A stretch of DNA of 59,395 bases from an uncultured Collinsella sp. (GCA_900540995.1 UQHO01000009.1:1-59395); one strand, 5' to 3'; shown: positions 1-7,963, numbered from the stretch's first letter. Notes: generated by a model not told the origin, from the letters alone. Made by a program: numbers and translations.

Positions 1-1
1 C

Positions 2-373
2 GTAGTTAAGGGGGGGGGGGGCTGGCGGGCTGTCAAGCCATGGCTGCCGTTGTCCGTTATGGCCGAGGCAGTGCAAAAGACCGTCGAGGACGCCGGCTTT
101 AGTGTGGTGCGCGAGTACGGCGGACACGGCATTGGCAAGGAGTTCCACGAGGACCCATTTGTGGGCTTTACCACCGAGGCACCCGATGTGGACACCATCA
201 TGGCCCCGGGCATGGTCTTTACCATCGAGCCCATGGTCAACGCCGGAGCGCCCGACATTAAGATCAGCAAGGGCGATGGCTGGTGCGTGCGCACCAAGGA
301 CGGTAGCGATTCGGCCCAGTGCGAGGTACAGCTCGTGGTGACCGAGGACGGCTACGAACTGCTCAGCTGGTAG
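2..373 (+). CDS. map: Methionine aminopeptidase, C-terminal part (truncated by window edge)
   Basis: This is the C-terminal part of a type I methionine aminopeptidase, the metal-dependent cytosolic enzyme that removes the initiator Met from new proteins. The visible part carries the family signatures GGHGIGKEFHEDP, with a metal-ligand His, and GMVFTIEPM, with the ligand Glu, and ends EDGYELLSW before the TAG at 371-373. The reading frame is open to the left edge, but the first 15 or so codons run through a 12-G homopolymer (10-21) and do not resemble the family. Recognisable sequence begins around position 50, where a TTG codon lies by chance. A frameshift or sequencing artefact at the contig end is likely. 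The full enzyme should be about 250-290 aa. Confidence 0.88.
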   Translation, partial: VVKGGGGWRAVKPWLPLSVMAEAVQKTVEDAGFSVVREYGGHGIGKEFHEDPFVGFTTEAPDVDTIMAPGMVFTIEPMVNAGAPDIKISKGDGWCVRTKDGSDSAQCEVQLVVTEDGYELLSW

Positions 374-382
374 CTGTAGATG

Positions 383-430
383 CGCCGGATGCTGACGGGC
401 ACGCCCGTCTTGCATCCGGCGTTTTTATTT
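383..430 (+). terminator. Rho-independent terminator after map
   Basis: A strong stem pairs CGCCGGATGC (383-392) with GCATCCGGCG (412-421) and encloses a second perfect stem, GACGGGC/GCCCGTC. A T-rich tract (422-430) follows. Confidence 0.85.
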
Positions 431-432
431 GA

Positions 433-484
433 ACGTTTTGCCTGATAAAACCTGCCAAAATAAACCTGTCCCTTTTTGGTAGGT
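433..484 (+). repeat. Family 3 dispersed repeat, copy a (5' of dehydrogenase)
   Basis: This roughly 50-nt dispersed repeat has the core GATAAAACCTGCCAAAA, a short loop AAACCTGTCCC, and TTTTTGGTAGGT. CCTGCCAAAA pairs with TTTTTGGTAGG with one wobble. The copy ends 19 nt before the GTG start at 504. Related copies lie at 2705, 8382, 11957, 14393 and 43803. This is one of three copies with T (GGTAGG) instead of C (GGCAGG). Confidence 0.85.
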
Positions 485-503
485 CAAGCGGAGAGGACTG
501 TTT

Positions 504-1439
504 GTGAACATTCTGGTTTTGCTGCCCGTCAATGACCGCCATCGCGCAATTCTTGAGTCGAGCGCTCCGGGCGAGGACTTTATCTACACGAGCTCCGACG
601 CCGCCACGCGCAAGCAGGTCGCCGATGCGGACGTGATCTTGGGCAACATCGACCCTGGCATGCTCACGGCATGCGAGCATCTCCAGCTGTTGCAATTACA
701 GACCGCCGGCTATGACGATTACTTGGCCGCCGGCACCGTGCCAGCCGACGCTAAGCTTTCCTGCTCGGTGGGTGCCTATGGCCAGGCCGTGAGCGAGCAC
801 ATGTTTGCCATGGTCCTTTCCATGATCAAGCGCCTGCCCGGCTATCACGACTTGCAGCGCAAGCATCGCTGGGAGGATTTAGGTCCGGTCACCTCGCTCA
901 AAAACGCCAACGTGCTGGTGCTGGGCGCGGGCGATATCGGCGGCCACTTTGCCACGCTCTGCCGCAGCATGGGCGCGCACGTCCGCGGTATCAAGCGTCA
1001 TCCGCTCGTCTACCCCATCGTGTTTGAGGACATGGACGGCATGGACGCCCTCCCCGAGCGCCTGGCCGAGGCTGACATCGTCGCATCCTTTATGCCCAGC
1101 ACACCCGAGACCCGCGGCCTGGCGAACGCCGAGTTCTTCGCCGCGATGAAACCGGGCGCCTTCTTTGCCAACGGCGGCCGCGGCGATCTTGTGGTCGCCG
1201 ACGACTTGGTTGCGGCACTCGAGTCCGGGCACCTTGCCGGTGCTGCGGTCGACGTCACCGACCCCGAGCCGCTGCCTGAGACAAGCCCACTGTGGGATGC
1301 GCCCAACATGCTCATCACGCCGCATGTCTCGGGCTGGTTCCACTTGGAGGCTACGCTCAACAATGTGGTCGACATTGCCGCGGAGAACCTACGCCACTTG
1401 CAAGCTGGCGAGACCCTGCGCTGCTGGATTGAGCATTAG
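504..1439 (+). CDS. D-2-hydroxyacid dehydrogenase (NAD-binding)
   Basis: This is a D-isomer-specific 2-hydroxyacid dehydrogenase of 311 aa, the usual length. It should interconvert a 2-keto acid and its D-2-hydroxy acid using NAD(P)H in the cytosol. The Rossmann glycine motif GAGDIG lies at residues 141-146. The catalytic triad is visible: Arg226 in NGGRGD, Glu255 in DPEPLP and His274 in TPHVSG. The GTG start at 504 was chosen because GAGAGG lies at 491-496, 7 nt upstream. The substrate cannot be read from the sequence; phosphoglycerate-dehydrogenase-like or hydroxypyruvate-reductase-like activities are equally possible. A hairpin and a family 2 structured repeat follow the stop. Confidence 0.9.
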   Translation: MNILVLLPVNDRHRAILESSAPGEDFIYTSSDAATRKQVADADVILGNIDPGMLTACEHLQLLQLQTAGYDDYLAAGTVPADAKLSCSVGAYGQAVSEHMFAMVLSMIKRLPGYHDLQRKHRWEDLGPVTSLKNANVLVLGAGDIGGHFATLCRSMGAHVRGIKRHPLVYPIVFEDMDGMDALPERLAEADIVASFMPSTPETRGLANAEFFAAMKPGAFFANGGRGDLVVADDLVAALESGHLAGAAVDVTDPEPLPETSPLWDAPNMLITPHVSGWFHLEATLNNVVDIAAENLRHLQAGETLRCWIEH

Positions 1440-1442
1440 GGT

Positions 1443-1466
1443 TCCGCCGTTCTAACGAACGGCGGA
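1443..1466 (+). terminator. Hairpin just after the dehydrogenase stop
   Basis: TCCGCCGTT (1443-1451) pairs perfectly with AACGGCGGA (1458-1466), starting 3 nt after the stop codon. There is no U-tract, so termination is uncertain. The same arrangement (stop, short hairpin, family 2 repeat) is seen after the DAHP synthase at 44987. Confidence 0.6.
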
Positions 1467-1470
1467 CCGG

Positions 1471-1601
1471 TCGACGCTGCGAGCCCGCCGTTTGGCCAAT
1501 CTGCCGTTCAATTTCAAAGGCGCGACCAGAAGGTCAGCGCCTTTTCATTTCACGGCACCTTGGCTCAAACGGCGGGCTCTCGCTGAATTTTATTCGACCT
1601 G
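1471..1601 (+). repeat. Family 2 structured repeat, copy A
   Basis: The outer arms AGCCCGCCGTTTG (1482-1494) and CAAACGGCGGGCT (1566-1578) are perfect. Inside is a short helix TGCCGT/ACGGCA within conserved flanks (CAATCTG..GTTCAA and TTTCACG..ACCTTG). An inner hairpin AAAGGCGC..GCGCCTTT lies between them. Copy B has TGACGT/ACGTCA at the same helix and entirely different outer arms, so the helices co-vary. A tail CGCTGAATTTTATTCGACCTG (1581-1601) is repeated with one difference at 1639-1659. Confidence 0.8.
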
Positions 1602-1638
1602 TAGGGACTGGCTGGCGCGGCCCTGCCTGGGGGCATTC

Positions 1639-1659
1639 GCTGACTTTTATTCGACCTGC
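1639..1659 (+). repeat. Direct repeat of the family 2 tail
   Basis: This 21-nt sequence, CGCTGACTTTTATTCGACCTG, repeats the tail at 1581-1601 with a single difference, 58 nt downstream. A similar tail follows family 2 copy B near 45128-45147. Confidence 0.7.
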
Positions 1660-1674
1660 GGGATCTTCAAATTG

Positions 1675-2166
1675 CTAGAGCGTTGCTAAGTAATTTTTTG
1701 CGTCTTCTACACTCATTGCTGCGACGGGCGCATGCGAACAGAGCTTGACATCGTTGGTGACCAGTAGATCTGCTTGAGCGCGTATCGCTGCCGCAATGAT
1801 TAAATCGTCTTCGTAATCGCTATGGAGCTCACGCTGCCTGCTCGCCATCCATATGTCGCTCAGGTCACAGGGCACTGGCGTGGCAAGCTGCGACAACACG
1901 CTAAGACAATCCCATGCAAGCGATGTCGCTGCCGCAGCGGCATTCTGGGAAAGCGAACCGTGCTCTCGCCGATACCATGCCTTATGTTCGCTTGAAATCA
2001 AATAGAACAGGTCTTTGGACGATGTCGCCGCATACAGCAAATCCACCTGCGCCGTGCATGCATCGCGTAAAAACTCAATCGCCACCGAACGACCACGTCG
2101 TGAGGGAATGAAGTAATCGAGCCACACGTTGGTGTCAACCAAGATGCGCTTTGGAGTCTCACTCAT
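1675..2166 (-). CDS. PIN-domain ribonuclease toxin (VapC-like)
   Basis: This is a 163-aa PIN-domain protein, likely the RNase toxin of a type II toxin-antitoxin pair. Visible signatures are the first acidic residue in LVDTNVWLD (Asp11), a central acidic cluster DYEDD (near Asp120-121) ahead of a helix, and the C-terminal LLVTND (Asp139). These are the usual Mg-binding positions of PIN nucleases. Its ATG overlaps the end of the upstream antitoxin gene by 8 nt (ATGAGTGA), so the two are translationally coupled. In PIN toxins the RNA target is often a tRNA or rRNA, but nothing here identifies it. Confidence 0.85.
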   Translation of the reverse strand: MSETPKRILVDTNVWLDYFIPSRRGRSVAIEFLRDACTAQVDLLYAATSSKDLFYLISSEHKAWYRREHGSLSQNAAAAATSLAWDCLSVLSQLATPVPCDLSDIWMASRQRELHSDYEDDLIIAAAIRAQADLLVTNDVKLCSHAPVAAMSVEDAKNYLATL

Positions 2167-2539
2167 AGAGCCAGCTCATCTCCTCGCCATAGCGATCCGC
2201 ATAGGCATTCCGTTTGAGCTCTTCGTCGTCCGATGGCTGAGCCTTGACCATATCGATTCCCGACTCACGGCAAGCGGCAGCGAACAGCTTCGACCCCTGA
2301 TCCATGAGCTCGAGCTTACGTTTGGCGGCCTTTTCGCGCTCGCGCTGTTCCGCCCGGGCACGACTGGGCAGCAGGATATCCTCGAGCGCACCGGGGCGAT
2401 CGGCCAGCGACGCTGCAAGCTGCCAGAGCGCTCGCACCGCTTGGCTCGGCGTCATACCGGCCTTGGAGAGAGCGGCGTCCCCACTTCTTTTAAGATCGGC
2501 ATCGAGACGTACGTTGATCTGAGCGGCGGTTGTGGTCAT
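2159..2539 (-). CDS. RelB/DinJ-like ribbon-helix-helix antitoxin
   Basis: This is a 126-aa antitoxin-like protein. The N-terminus (AAQINVRLDADLKRSGDAAL) fits the RelB/DinJ-type ribbon-helix-helix DNA-binding fold. It is followed by a short TPSQAVRALW helix and a charged C-terminal half that would bind and neutralise the toxin. It precedes the PIN toxin and overlaps it by 8 nt, the usual antitoxin-first order. Pairing a RelB-type antitoxin with a PIN toxin is a mixed combination but not unprecedented. An inverted repeat at 2563-2584 upstream is a probable autoregulatory operator. Confidence 0.8.
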   Translation of the reverse strand: MTTTAAQINVRLDADLKRSGDAALSKAGMTPSQAVRALWQLAASLADRPGALEDILLPSRARAEQREREKAAKRKLELMDQGSKLFAAACRESGIDMVKAQPSDDEELKRNAYADRYGEEMSWLYE

Positions 2540-2562
2540 AACCCCTCCTTAGTACTTCAAAA

Positions 2563-2584
2563 CTATCATAAAATACTATGGTAG
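2563..2584 (-). promoter_or_regulatory. Probable operator of the toxin-antitoxin operon
   Basis: CTATCATA (2563-2570) and TATGGTAG (2577-2584) form an inverted repeat with one mismatch, 24 nt upstream of the antitoxin ATG in an AT-rich stretch. Ribbon-helix-helix antitoxins typically repress their own operon through such sites. The assignment is by position only. Confidence 0.5.
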
Positions 2585-2634
2585 ATACGTAAAGCATGTA
2601 AAGCACTTATAAGTATTAGCCGTACTCTGTACAC

Positions 2635-2668
2635 AAAAAGCCGCCGAGGCATACTGCACCTCGGCGGC
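2635..2668 (-). terminator. Rho-independent terminator downstream of the M18 aminopeptidase
   Basis: Read on the minus strand, a perfect 10-bp stem (GCCGCCGAGG with CCTCGGCGGC, 2640-2649 and 2659-2668) is followed by five T (2639-2635). Confidence 0.85.
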
Positions 2669-2704
2669 CACGTATCACCGATCTTGTTCGGTTTCACCCT
2701 TTGC

Positions 2705-2752
2705 ATCTGCCCAGATAAAACCTGTCAAAATTAACATCCCTTTTTGGCAGGT
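2705..2752 (+). repeat. Family 3 dispersed repeat, copy b (3' of M18 aminopeptidase)
   Basis: This is a degenerate copy (AACCTGTCAAAATTAACATC, then CCTTTTTGGCAGGT) ending 2 nt before the stop codon of the minus-strand aminopeptidase gene. Read on the minus strand, the CCTGCC..GGCAGG-type hairpin is followed by TTTTATC and could act as a terminator. Confidence 0.8.
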
Positions 2753-2753
2753 T

Positions 2754-4139
2754 TTAGAGCTCTACACTTTCGGCGCCGTTGATGGTTAGGTTTCGCTCGT
2801 AGAAGGCGGTGAGAGCGCGGATGGCGTACATCACGTCGCGCACGCCGCCGGTCTCGTAGCTCGAGTGCATGGCCAGCTGCGGCAGGCCCACGTCCACGGC
2901 ATGCATGCTCGCCTGCATATTGGACAGATTGCCCAGGGTAGAACCGCCGGCCATATCGCTCTTGTTGGCGAAGGCCTGCGTAGGCACGTCGGCGTCATCA
3001 CAGATGGCCTGGAACACCGCGCGGCTAAAGGCATCGGTGCAGTAGTGCTGGTTGGCAGCTTCCTTGATGACGATGCCGCCGTTGAGCACAACCTGGTTGC
3101 GGGCATCGCACTTCTCGGCGTGGTTGGGGTGCACGGCATGTGCATTGTCGCAGCTCACGAGCATCGAGGCGGCAAGCGCACGGTGGTACGACTCGTCGTC
3201 AAAGCCCAGCGACCCGTTGATGCGGCGCAGCGCGTCGGCCAAGAACGTCGACATGGCGCCCTGCTTGGTCTCGGAGCCAACCTCCTCGTTATCGAAGCAG
3301 CAAAAGACCGAAACGTCATGCGCATTCTCGGCACCCAAAAATGCCTGCAGCGAGGTGTAGGCGCAGGCCAGGTCGTCGAGTTTGGGCGTCGAGATAAACT
3401 CGTCGGCCCAGCCCCAGATGCGCGCGTCCTGACGATTGACCAGGAACAGGTCGCGACCCAGGATCTGCTCGGGCTCAACGTCCAGTTCGTCAGCGATCAG
3501 GGCATCGAAGTCACCCTGCTTAAGCTCGCCGGCGCTAATGAGCGGGCACAGGTCGACGGCTCGGTTGGGAGCAAAGCCCTCGTTAACGCCGCGGTTCATA
3601 TGGATGGCAAGGCTCGGGATAATAGCGACCTCGCGCTCGGTGGCAAGCAGGCGGCTCTCAATACGGTCGCCTTCGCGTACCAACACGCGGCCCGCGAGTG
3701 CCAGCGGACGGTCGAACCAGGTGTAGTCGATCATGCCGCCGTAGGCCTCGGTGTTCAGGCGCAGCGTCTCGCCCGCGCCGTCGAGCTCGGGCACGGCCTT
3801 GACCTTAAACGTCGGCGAGTCGCTGTGCGATGCCGTGAGCTGAAAATGGTAGTCGCCGGCAACGCCGTCCTCGCCCCACGTCGCGGCCAAGTCCTCGCCC
3901 ACCTTAAAGGCAACAACGCTCGAGGTGTTGCGCTGCGTGTAATAACGCCCGCCCGGCTCGATATCCCATGCCGCGTTCTCGGGCAGGTAGGTAAAGCCCG
4001 CCTCGTCGAGCTCGGCCATAATGGTCGCCGCCGTATGGAACATGCTGGGGCATGCCTCGATAAAGTCGATAAGGTCGTTGGCGGCCTCGATATCGTCGGC
4101 CGTCACATGCGCGCGCTCGGGCGTTTCCTGATCCGTCAT
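2754..4139 (-). CDS. M18 family metalloaminopeptidase
   Basis: This is a cytosolic zinc aminopeptidase of peptidase family M18 (aspartyl aminopeptidase/ApeB-like), 461 aa from the chosen start. Visible M18 motifs are the metal-ligand TASHSDSPTFK segment, a DDLACA segment, FDNEEVGS with the catalytic and ligand Glu pair, SCDNAHAVHPNH, and the C-terminal DVGLPQLAMHSSYE with the last ligand His. The ATG at 4139 is preferred because AAAGGGGAGAGC precedes it directly. An in-frame extension to 4250 exists but lacks a ribosome site. Nothing suggests an operon: the 3' side has a terminator and a family 3 repeat. M18 enzymes remove acidic or neutral N-terminal residues from peptides. Confidence 0.92.
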   Translation of the reverse strand: MTDQETPERAHVTADDIEAANDLIDFIEACPSMFHTAATIMAELDEAGFTYLPENAAWDIEPGGRYYTQRNTSSVVAFKVGEDLAATWGEDGVAGDYHFQLTASHSDSPTFKVKAVPELDGAGETLRLNTEAYGGMIDYTWFDRPLALAGRVLVREGDRIESRLLATEREVAIIPSLAIHMNRGVNEGFAPNRAVDLCPLISAGELKQGDFDALIADELDVEPEQILGRDLFLVNRQDARIWGWADEFISTPKLDDLACAYTSLQAFLGAENAHDVSVFCCFDNEEVGSETKQGAMSTFLADALRRINGSLGFDDESYHRALAASMLVSCDNAHAVHPNHAEKCDARNQVVLNGGIVIKEAANQHYCTDAFSRAVFQAICDDADVPTQAFANKSDMAGGSTLGNLSNMQASMHAVDVGLPQLAMHSSYETGGVRDVMYAIRALTAFYERNLTINGAESVEL

Positions 4140-4300
4140 GCTCTCCCCTTTCGCTGGGTTGATGGTCCCCTCCAGCATACCCCGCCGCGCCGGCGCCGCA
4201 CTCTTCATTCCGTGCTTAATTCCGCGCCACTCACCAAGTTGAGCCATCATGCCCGCGCGCCTTTTGCGACAATTACGCTAACAGGACGAGAGGAGCCGTC

Positions 4301-5386
4301 ATGAAGCCACGTAACGTTGCCATCGCCTGCGGTGTCGCGGGAGTCGCCGTCGGCCTTGCCGCTGCCACCGGTATCGTTTACCACAAGCAAATCAAGTCTG
4401 TCGCGTCGCTCAAACGCTTGACCGACCATGCGGATGGATACGACCTGTACGCGATCGATATCGCCTACGACTACGACCTTGACCGCATCATCGCCACTGG
4501 CGTGCGCGACGACCAGACCTACATCGATGCCGTGGTGGCGCAGGTGCTCCCCGGCGTGCCGGCACATGTCCAGGCGCCCCAGTTTGCCTGCAGCGCTTTT
4601 GTCGCCGTAGATGCCGAAGACCGCGTGCGCACCGGTCGCAATTACGACTTTAAGGACGACACCTCGGCGCTGCTGGTGCGCAATCACCCGCGCAATGGCT
4701 ATGCCTCCATCGGCTTTGCGGCCCTCAATAACCTGGGCGCCAACACTCCGCTTGACTCCGTCGCTGGACGCGCCGCCGCACTCATGGGCCCGTTTGCCCA
4801 GCTCGACGGTGTTAACGAATACGGCGTGTCCATTGCCGTACTCACCCTGGATTCCAAGCCCTGTGACCAGGACACGCAACGCCCCGTCATCAACACCTCG
4901 CTCGCCATCCGCCTGGTGCTCGACCGCGCGGCTACCACGCAGGAGGCCGTAGACCTGCTTTCCGCCTACGACATGCACGCCATGGCCGGACGCGACTACC
5001 ACTTCTTTATCAACGACGCCGCCGGTGACGCGCGGGTGGTGGAGTGGGATCCGCGCGATCCCAACCGTGCATGCAAGGCAACGCCCGTACGCCAGGTTAC
5101 GAACTTCTACGCCTGCTATGGCAACGAAGTGCTGCCCAACCAAAAGAACGGCGAGCTGGGCCATGGCAAGGAACGCGCCATCGCCATCGCCGATGTCCTC
5201 GACGCCCATACCGGCGCCCAAGATGAGGCAGTCGCTTGGAAGGCCCTGCGCGCTGCGGCGCAAAAGCCCAATCCGGAAGACATCACCAGCAACACGCAGT
5301 GGTCGGTCGTCTTTGACAACACCGAGCCCGCTGCCGCCATCACGCTGCGCCGCCACTGGGGCGACGTCGACGCCTTCGCGCTGTAA
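4301..5386 (+). CDS. Linear-amide C-N hydrolase (choloylglycine hydrolase-like, C45/Ntn), membrane-anchored
   Basis: This 361-aa protein begins with a hydrophobic segment (residues 6-27), a signal anchor or uncleaved signal. It is followed by an Ntn-hydrolase-like domain. The probable nucleophile is Cys97 in FACSAF, followed by GRNYDF (residues 112-117), the strand pattern seen in choloylglycine hydrolase, penicillin V acylase and acyltransferase relatives. The C-terminal QWSVVFDN is also typical of this group. The nucleophile is internal, so maturation would require cleavage before Cys97; alternatively the protein is a C45-type acyltransferase. Bile-salt hydrolase activity cannot be claimed from motifs alone. 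The ATG at 4301 has GAGAGGAG just upstream. Confidence 0.75.
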   Translation: MKPRNVAIACGVAGVAVGLAAATGIVYHKQIKSVASLKRLTDHADGYDLYAIDIAYDYDLDRIIATGVRDDQTYIDAVVAQVLPGVPAHVQAPQFACSAFVAVDAEDRVRTGRNYDFKDDTSALLVRNHPRNGYASIGFAALNNLGANTPLDSVAGRAAALMGPFAQLDGVNEYGVSIAVLTLDSKPCDQDTQRPVINTSLAIRLVLDRAATTQEAVDLLSAYDMHAMAGRDYHFFINDAAGDARVVEWDPRDPNRACKATPVRQVTNFYACYGNEVLPNQKNGELGHGKERAIAIADVLDAHTGAQDEAVAWKALRAAAQKPNPEDITSNTQWSVVFDNTEPAAAITLRRHWGDVDAFAL

Positions 5387-5455
5387 GGAGCTGGCACCGT
5401 CGTCCTTACGCTCGCCTGACGTTGCTTACATTTCTATACGCTTGAGCTAACACGT

Positions 5456-5488
5456 TTTACCCCCGTATCAACAGTGTGCGGGGGTAAA
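5456..5488 (+). terminator. Hairpin between the amide hydrolase and phosphofructokinase genes
   Basis: A perfect 10-bp stem, TTTACCCCCG (5456-5465) with CGGGGGTAAA (5479-5488). The A/T ends of the stem could serve as a U-tract in either direction. It probably terminates the upstream gene or structures the phosphofructokinase leader. Confidence 0.6.
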
Positions 5489-5526
5489 CTTATGCGCATG
5501 TTATAACTTGCCCGGAAGGATTCATC

Positions 5527-6606
5527 ATGCTTAGGATCGGTCTTCTTACCAGTGGCGGCGACTGCCAGGCGCTCAACGCCACCATGCGCGGCATTGTCAA
5601 AACGCTTATGACCAATAGCGAAGAGCCTATCGAGATCTATGGTTTTGAGGACGGCTACCAGGGCCTTATCTACAGCAGATTCCGTGTTATGACGCCCGCC
5701 GATTTTAGCGGCATCCTCACCCGCGGCGGCACCATCCTGGGCACGAGCCGCACGCCGTTCAAGCGCTTGGACATTCCCGAGGCCGACGGCGTCGAGAAGG
5801 TGCCCGCAATGGTCCACACCTATCATAAGCTGCAGCTCGACTGCCTGTTTATGCTGGGCGGTAACGGCTCCACCAAGACCGCCAACCGCCTGCGCGAAGA
5901 GGGCCTCAACGTTATCGCCCTGCCCAAGACCATCGATAACGACACCTGGGGCACCGAGCTGACGTTTGGCTTTACGAGCGCCATCGACGTCGCCACCAAG
6001 TGCATCGACGACATCCACACCACTGCCTCGAGTCACGGCCGCGTGTTTGTCATCGAGATCATGGGCCACAAGGTCGGTTGGATTCCGCTGTATGCCGGCG
6101 TCGCGGGCGGCGCGGACGTCATCCTGATTCCCGAGATCCCCTACGACATGGACAACGTCATCAAGACCATCGAGCATCGCATGGAGACCGGCAGCCGCTT
6201 TACCATCGTAGCCGTCGCCGAGGGCGCTATCTCCAAGGAGGACGCGGCGCTGTCCAAGAAGGAGTACAAGAAGAAGCTTGCCGAGCGCACGAGCCCGTCG
6301 ATCGTGTACGACATCGCCAAGGAGATCGAGGCCAAGACCGGCCGCGAGACCCGCGTCGCCATCCCCGGCCATACGCAGCGCGGCGGTCAGCCCGACGCCC
6401 AGGACCGCATCTTTGCGACCCAGTGCGGCGTCGAGGCGGCACTCGGCTGCCTGCGCGGCGAGTTTGGCTACATGATTGCCCTGCGCGACGGCAAGATGTG
6501 CCACATGCCGCTCGAGGAGGTCGCCGGCAAGCTCAAGTATGTCGACCCCCAGAGCGATCTGGTGCGCGAGGCCAAGGCGTTGGGCATCAGCTTCGGCGAC
6601 GAATAA
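5527..6606 (+). CDS. 6-phosphofructokinase (PPi-type clade, probably ATP-using)
   Basis: This 359-aa phosphofructokinase phosphorylates fructose 6-phosphate, the committing step of glycolysis. Visible motifs are the N-terminal GLLTSGGDCQALNA, GGNGS (residues 111-115), PKTIDND (133-139), MGHKVGWI and PGHTQRGG. The donor-site residues are mixed. The Gly of GGNGS fits ATP enzymes, while the Lys of PKTIDND (Lys134) is the residue found in pyrophosphate-dependent enzymes, and the usual Asp of GGDGS is Asn. This combination is known in the mixed-substrate clade, where several members use ATP, so the donor is uncertain. CGGAAGGA lies just before the ATG. A family 1 structured repeat follows 24 nt after the stop. 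Confidence 0.9.
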   Translation: MLRIGLLTSGGDCQALNATMRGIVKTLMTNSEEPIEIYGFEDGYQGLIYSRFRVMTPADFSGILTRGGTILGTSRTPFKRLDIPEADGVEKVPAMVHTYHKLQLDCLFMLGGNGSTKTANRLREEGLNVIALPKTIDNDTWGTELTFGFTSAIDVATKCIDDIHTTASSHGRVFVIEIMGHKVGWIPLYAGVAGGADVILIPEIPYDMDNVIKTIEHRMETGSRFTIVAVAEGAISKEDAALSKKEYKKKLAERTSPSIVYDIAKEIEAKTGRETRVAIPGHTQRGGQPDAQDRIFATQCGVEAALGCLRGEFGYMIALRDGKMCHMPLEEVAGKLKYVDPQSDLVREAKALGISFGDE

Positions 6607-6629
6607 CCTCGGCTGGAACCGCCCCCATC

Positions 6630-6750
6630 GGAGACCCCAGGGCTTACCCCCCAAATCGTCCTCGGACATGTCAGGACCCCGCCGTGCGCTTCGCGCGGCG
6701 GGGTCCTTCCGTCCTGCGGATAGATTTGGGAAGTAAGCTCTGGGGTCTCC
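6630..6750 (+). repeat. Family 1 structured element, copy 1 (3' of phosphofructokinase)
   Basis: Two 28-nt arms (6630-6657 and 6723-6750) pair at 25 of 28 positions. Inside them is the conserved internal loop, GTCCTCGGACATGTC on the left and TCCGTCCTGCGGATA on the right. Within that lies a perfect 12-bp inner stem, AGGACCCCGCCG/CGGCGGGGTCCT. It starts 24 nt after the phosphofructokinase stop. There is no U-tract after the right arm. It belongs to the same family as 17575, 23004, 33535 and 49854. Confidence 0.9.
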
Positions 6751-6847
6751 TGCGGTAACTGGGAAGGCCGAGGCTATTCGTCTTCTTGCTGCGGGTGCCT
6801 GGTCTGGAGGATTTGGAATGATGGGGGCTCTTGGCTGTTGCTTGCAC

Positions 6848-6859
6848 TGACATTTGTCA
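6848..6859 (+). promoter_or_regulatory. Dyad in the promoter region of the XRE regulator
   Basis: TGACATTTGTCA is a TGACA-N2-TGTCA dyad about 140 nt upstream of the regulator start at 7000. It could be an operator. The rest of 6751-6999 shows no gene. Confidence 0.3.
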
Positions 6860-6999
6860 TGAAATGGCTGGCCGTTGGGGGTTGCTACTGGTAGTTGCGG
6901 TAGGGTTGGGGCAGATTCTAACTAGAAATGGTGGTCGCTACCGGTTGTTCTCGGCATACTCGGCTCATTCGATTCGACCATCAAACGAAAGGAACCACC

Positions 7000-7920
7000 A
7001 TGGATCTTGCGATGGCACAGCGCCTCGTCGATCGCCGCAAGGCTGCCGGGCTTTCTCAGGAGGCGCTTGCCGCCCAGCTAGGTGTGAGTCGTCAGGCTGT
7101 CAGTAAATGGGAGCGCAGCGAATCCTCGCCCGATACCGATAACCTTATTGCGCTCGCCGCGCTGTATGGCGTGTCGCTGGATGAGCTGTTGTATGGGGAG
7201 GCGGCCAACGATGCCGACGACCTGGAGGACGGTAGCGCCGACACCGAGACGGCGGATGTGGCTGACGAGGCTGAGGATTCTGCCGGGCACGCCGATTGCG
7301 GCGACAAACCACTTGTCGATATTTCCCTCGCGCGCGGTATCCACGTCATTGATCCCAATAAAGGCGAGGAAGTCCATGTTGGTTGGAGCGGCATCCATGT
7401 GACCAACGAGCGCAAGGGCGAAGAGGTGCATGTGGGGCCGGACGGCGTGCATATCGATACGCTTGAGGACGATGGACATAGCGTACGCACCAATGACGAC
7501 GGCACCGTCACCATCGACGGCGAAACGTTTTCCAGCTGGAAGGAAGCACACGACAAGCTCGACCATCATGGCAAGCATTTCCACACCAAGGTCGGACGTG
7601 CATGGAACAAATTCCCCTTCCCCGCACTTGTTACTCTCGCCTATCTGGTGCTCGGCATTGTCTACGGCACATGGGGCATGGGGCTTTTCCTCGTCTTTCT
7701 GGTTCCCGTCTACCACGCGATTGGTGACTTCATCGATCGGCGCCACCTGTCTAAGCTGATCGAGGCCATCTACCCGGCAGCCGCCATCGCTTGGTTCCTC
7801 TACATGTGGCTCTGTTTGGGACAGCCCCATCCTGCATGGATCATCCTCATCACGATTCCCGTCATAAAGGCGCTCATGCGCTGGTGCCGCAAACAATGGA
7901 AGCACCGCAAACAGGCCTAA
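7000..7920 (+). CDS. XRE-family regulator with C-terminal membrane segments
   Basis: This 306-aa protein has a classic HTH_3 domain at residues 4-60 (AAGLSQEALAAQLGVSRQAV, then SKWERSESSPDTDNL). An acidic linker (about 66-100) follows. A middle region (about 105-170) has two near-repeats built on KGEEVHVG and IHV. At the C-terminus are at least two hydrophobic membrane segments (about 208-245 and 260-290). The layout suggests a membrane-tethered regulator whose middle domain may sense something at the cell surface. The start at 7000 has AAAGGA 5-10 nt upstream. No target gene is adjacent; the 514-nt gap downstream holds several long hairpins. Confidence 0.75.
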   Translation: MDLAMAQRLVDRRKAAGLSQEALAAQLGVSRQAVSKWERSESSPDTDNLIALAALYGVSLDELLYGEAANDADDLEDGSADTETADVADEAEDSAGHADCGDKPLVDISLARGIHVIDPNKGEEVHVGWSGIHVTNERKGEEVHVGPDGVHIDTLEDDGHSVRTNDDGTVTIDGETFSSWKEAHDKLDHHGKHFHTKVGRAWNKFPFPALVTLAYLVLGIVYGTWGMGLFLVFLVPVYHAIGDFIDRRHLSKLIEAIYPAAAIAWFLYMWLCLGQPHPAWIILITIPVIKALMRWCRKQWKHRKQA

Positions 7921-7963
7921 CACGCTCCGACCCACCAGCACCCAACCGCCCCCGCCCTTCTCC

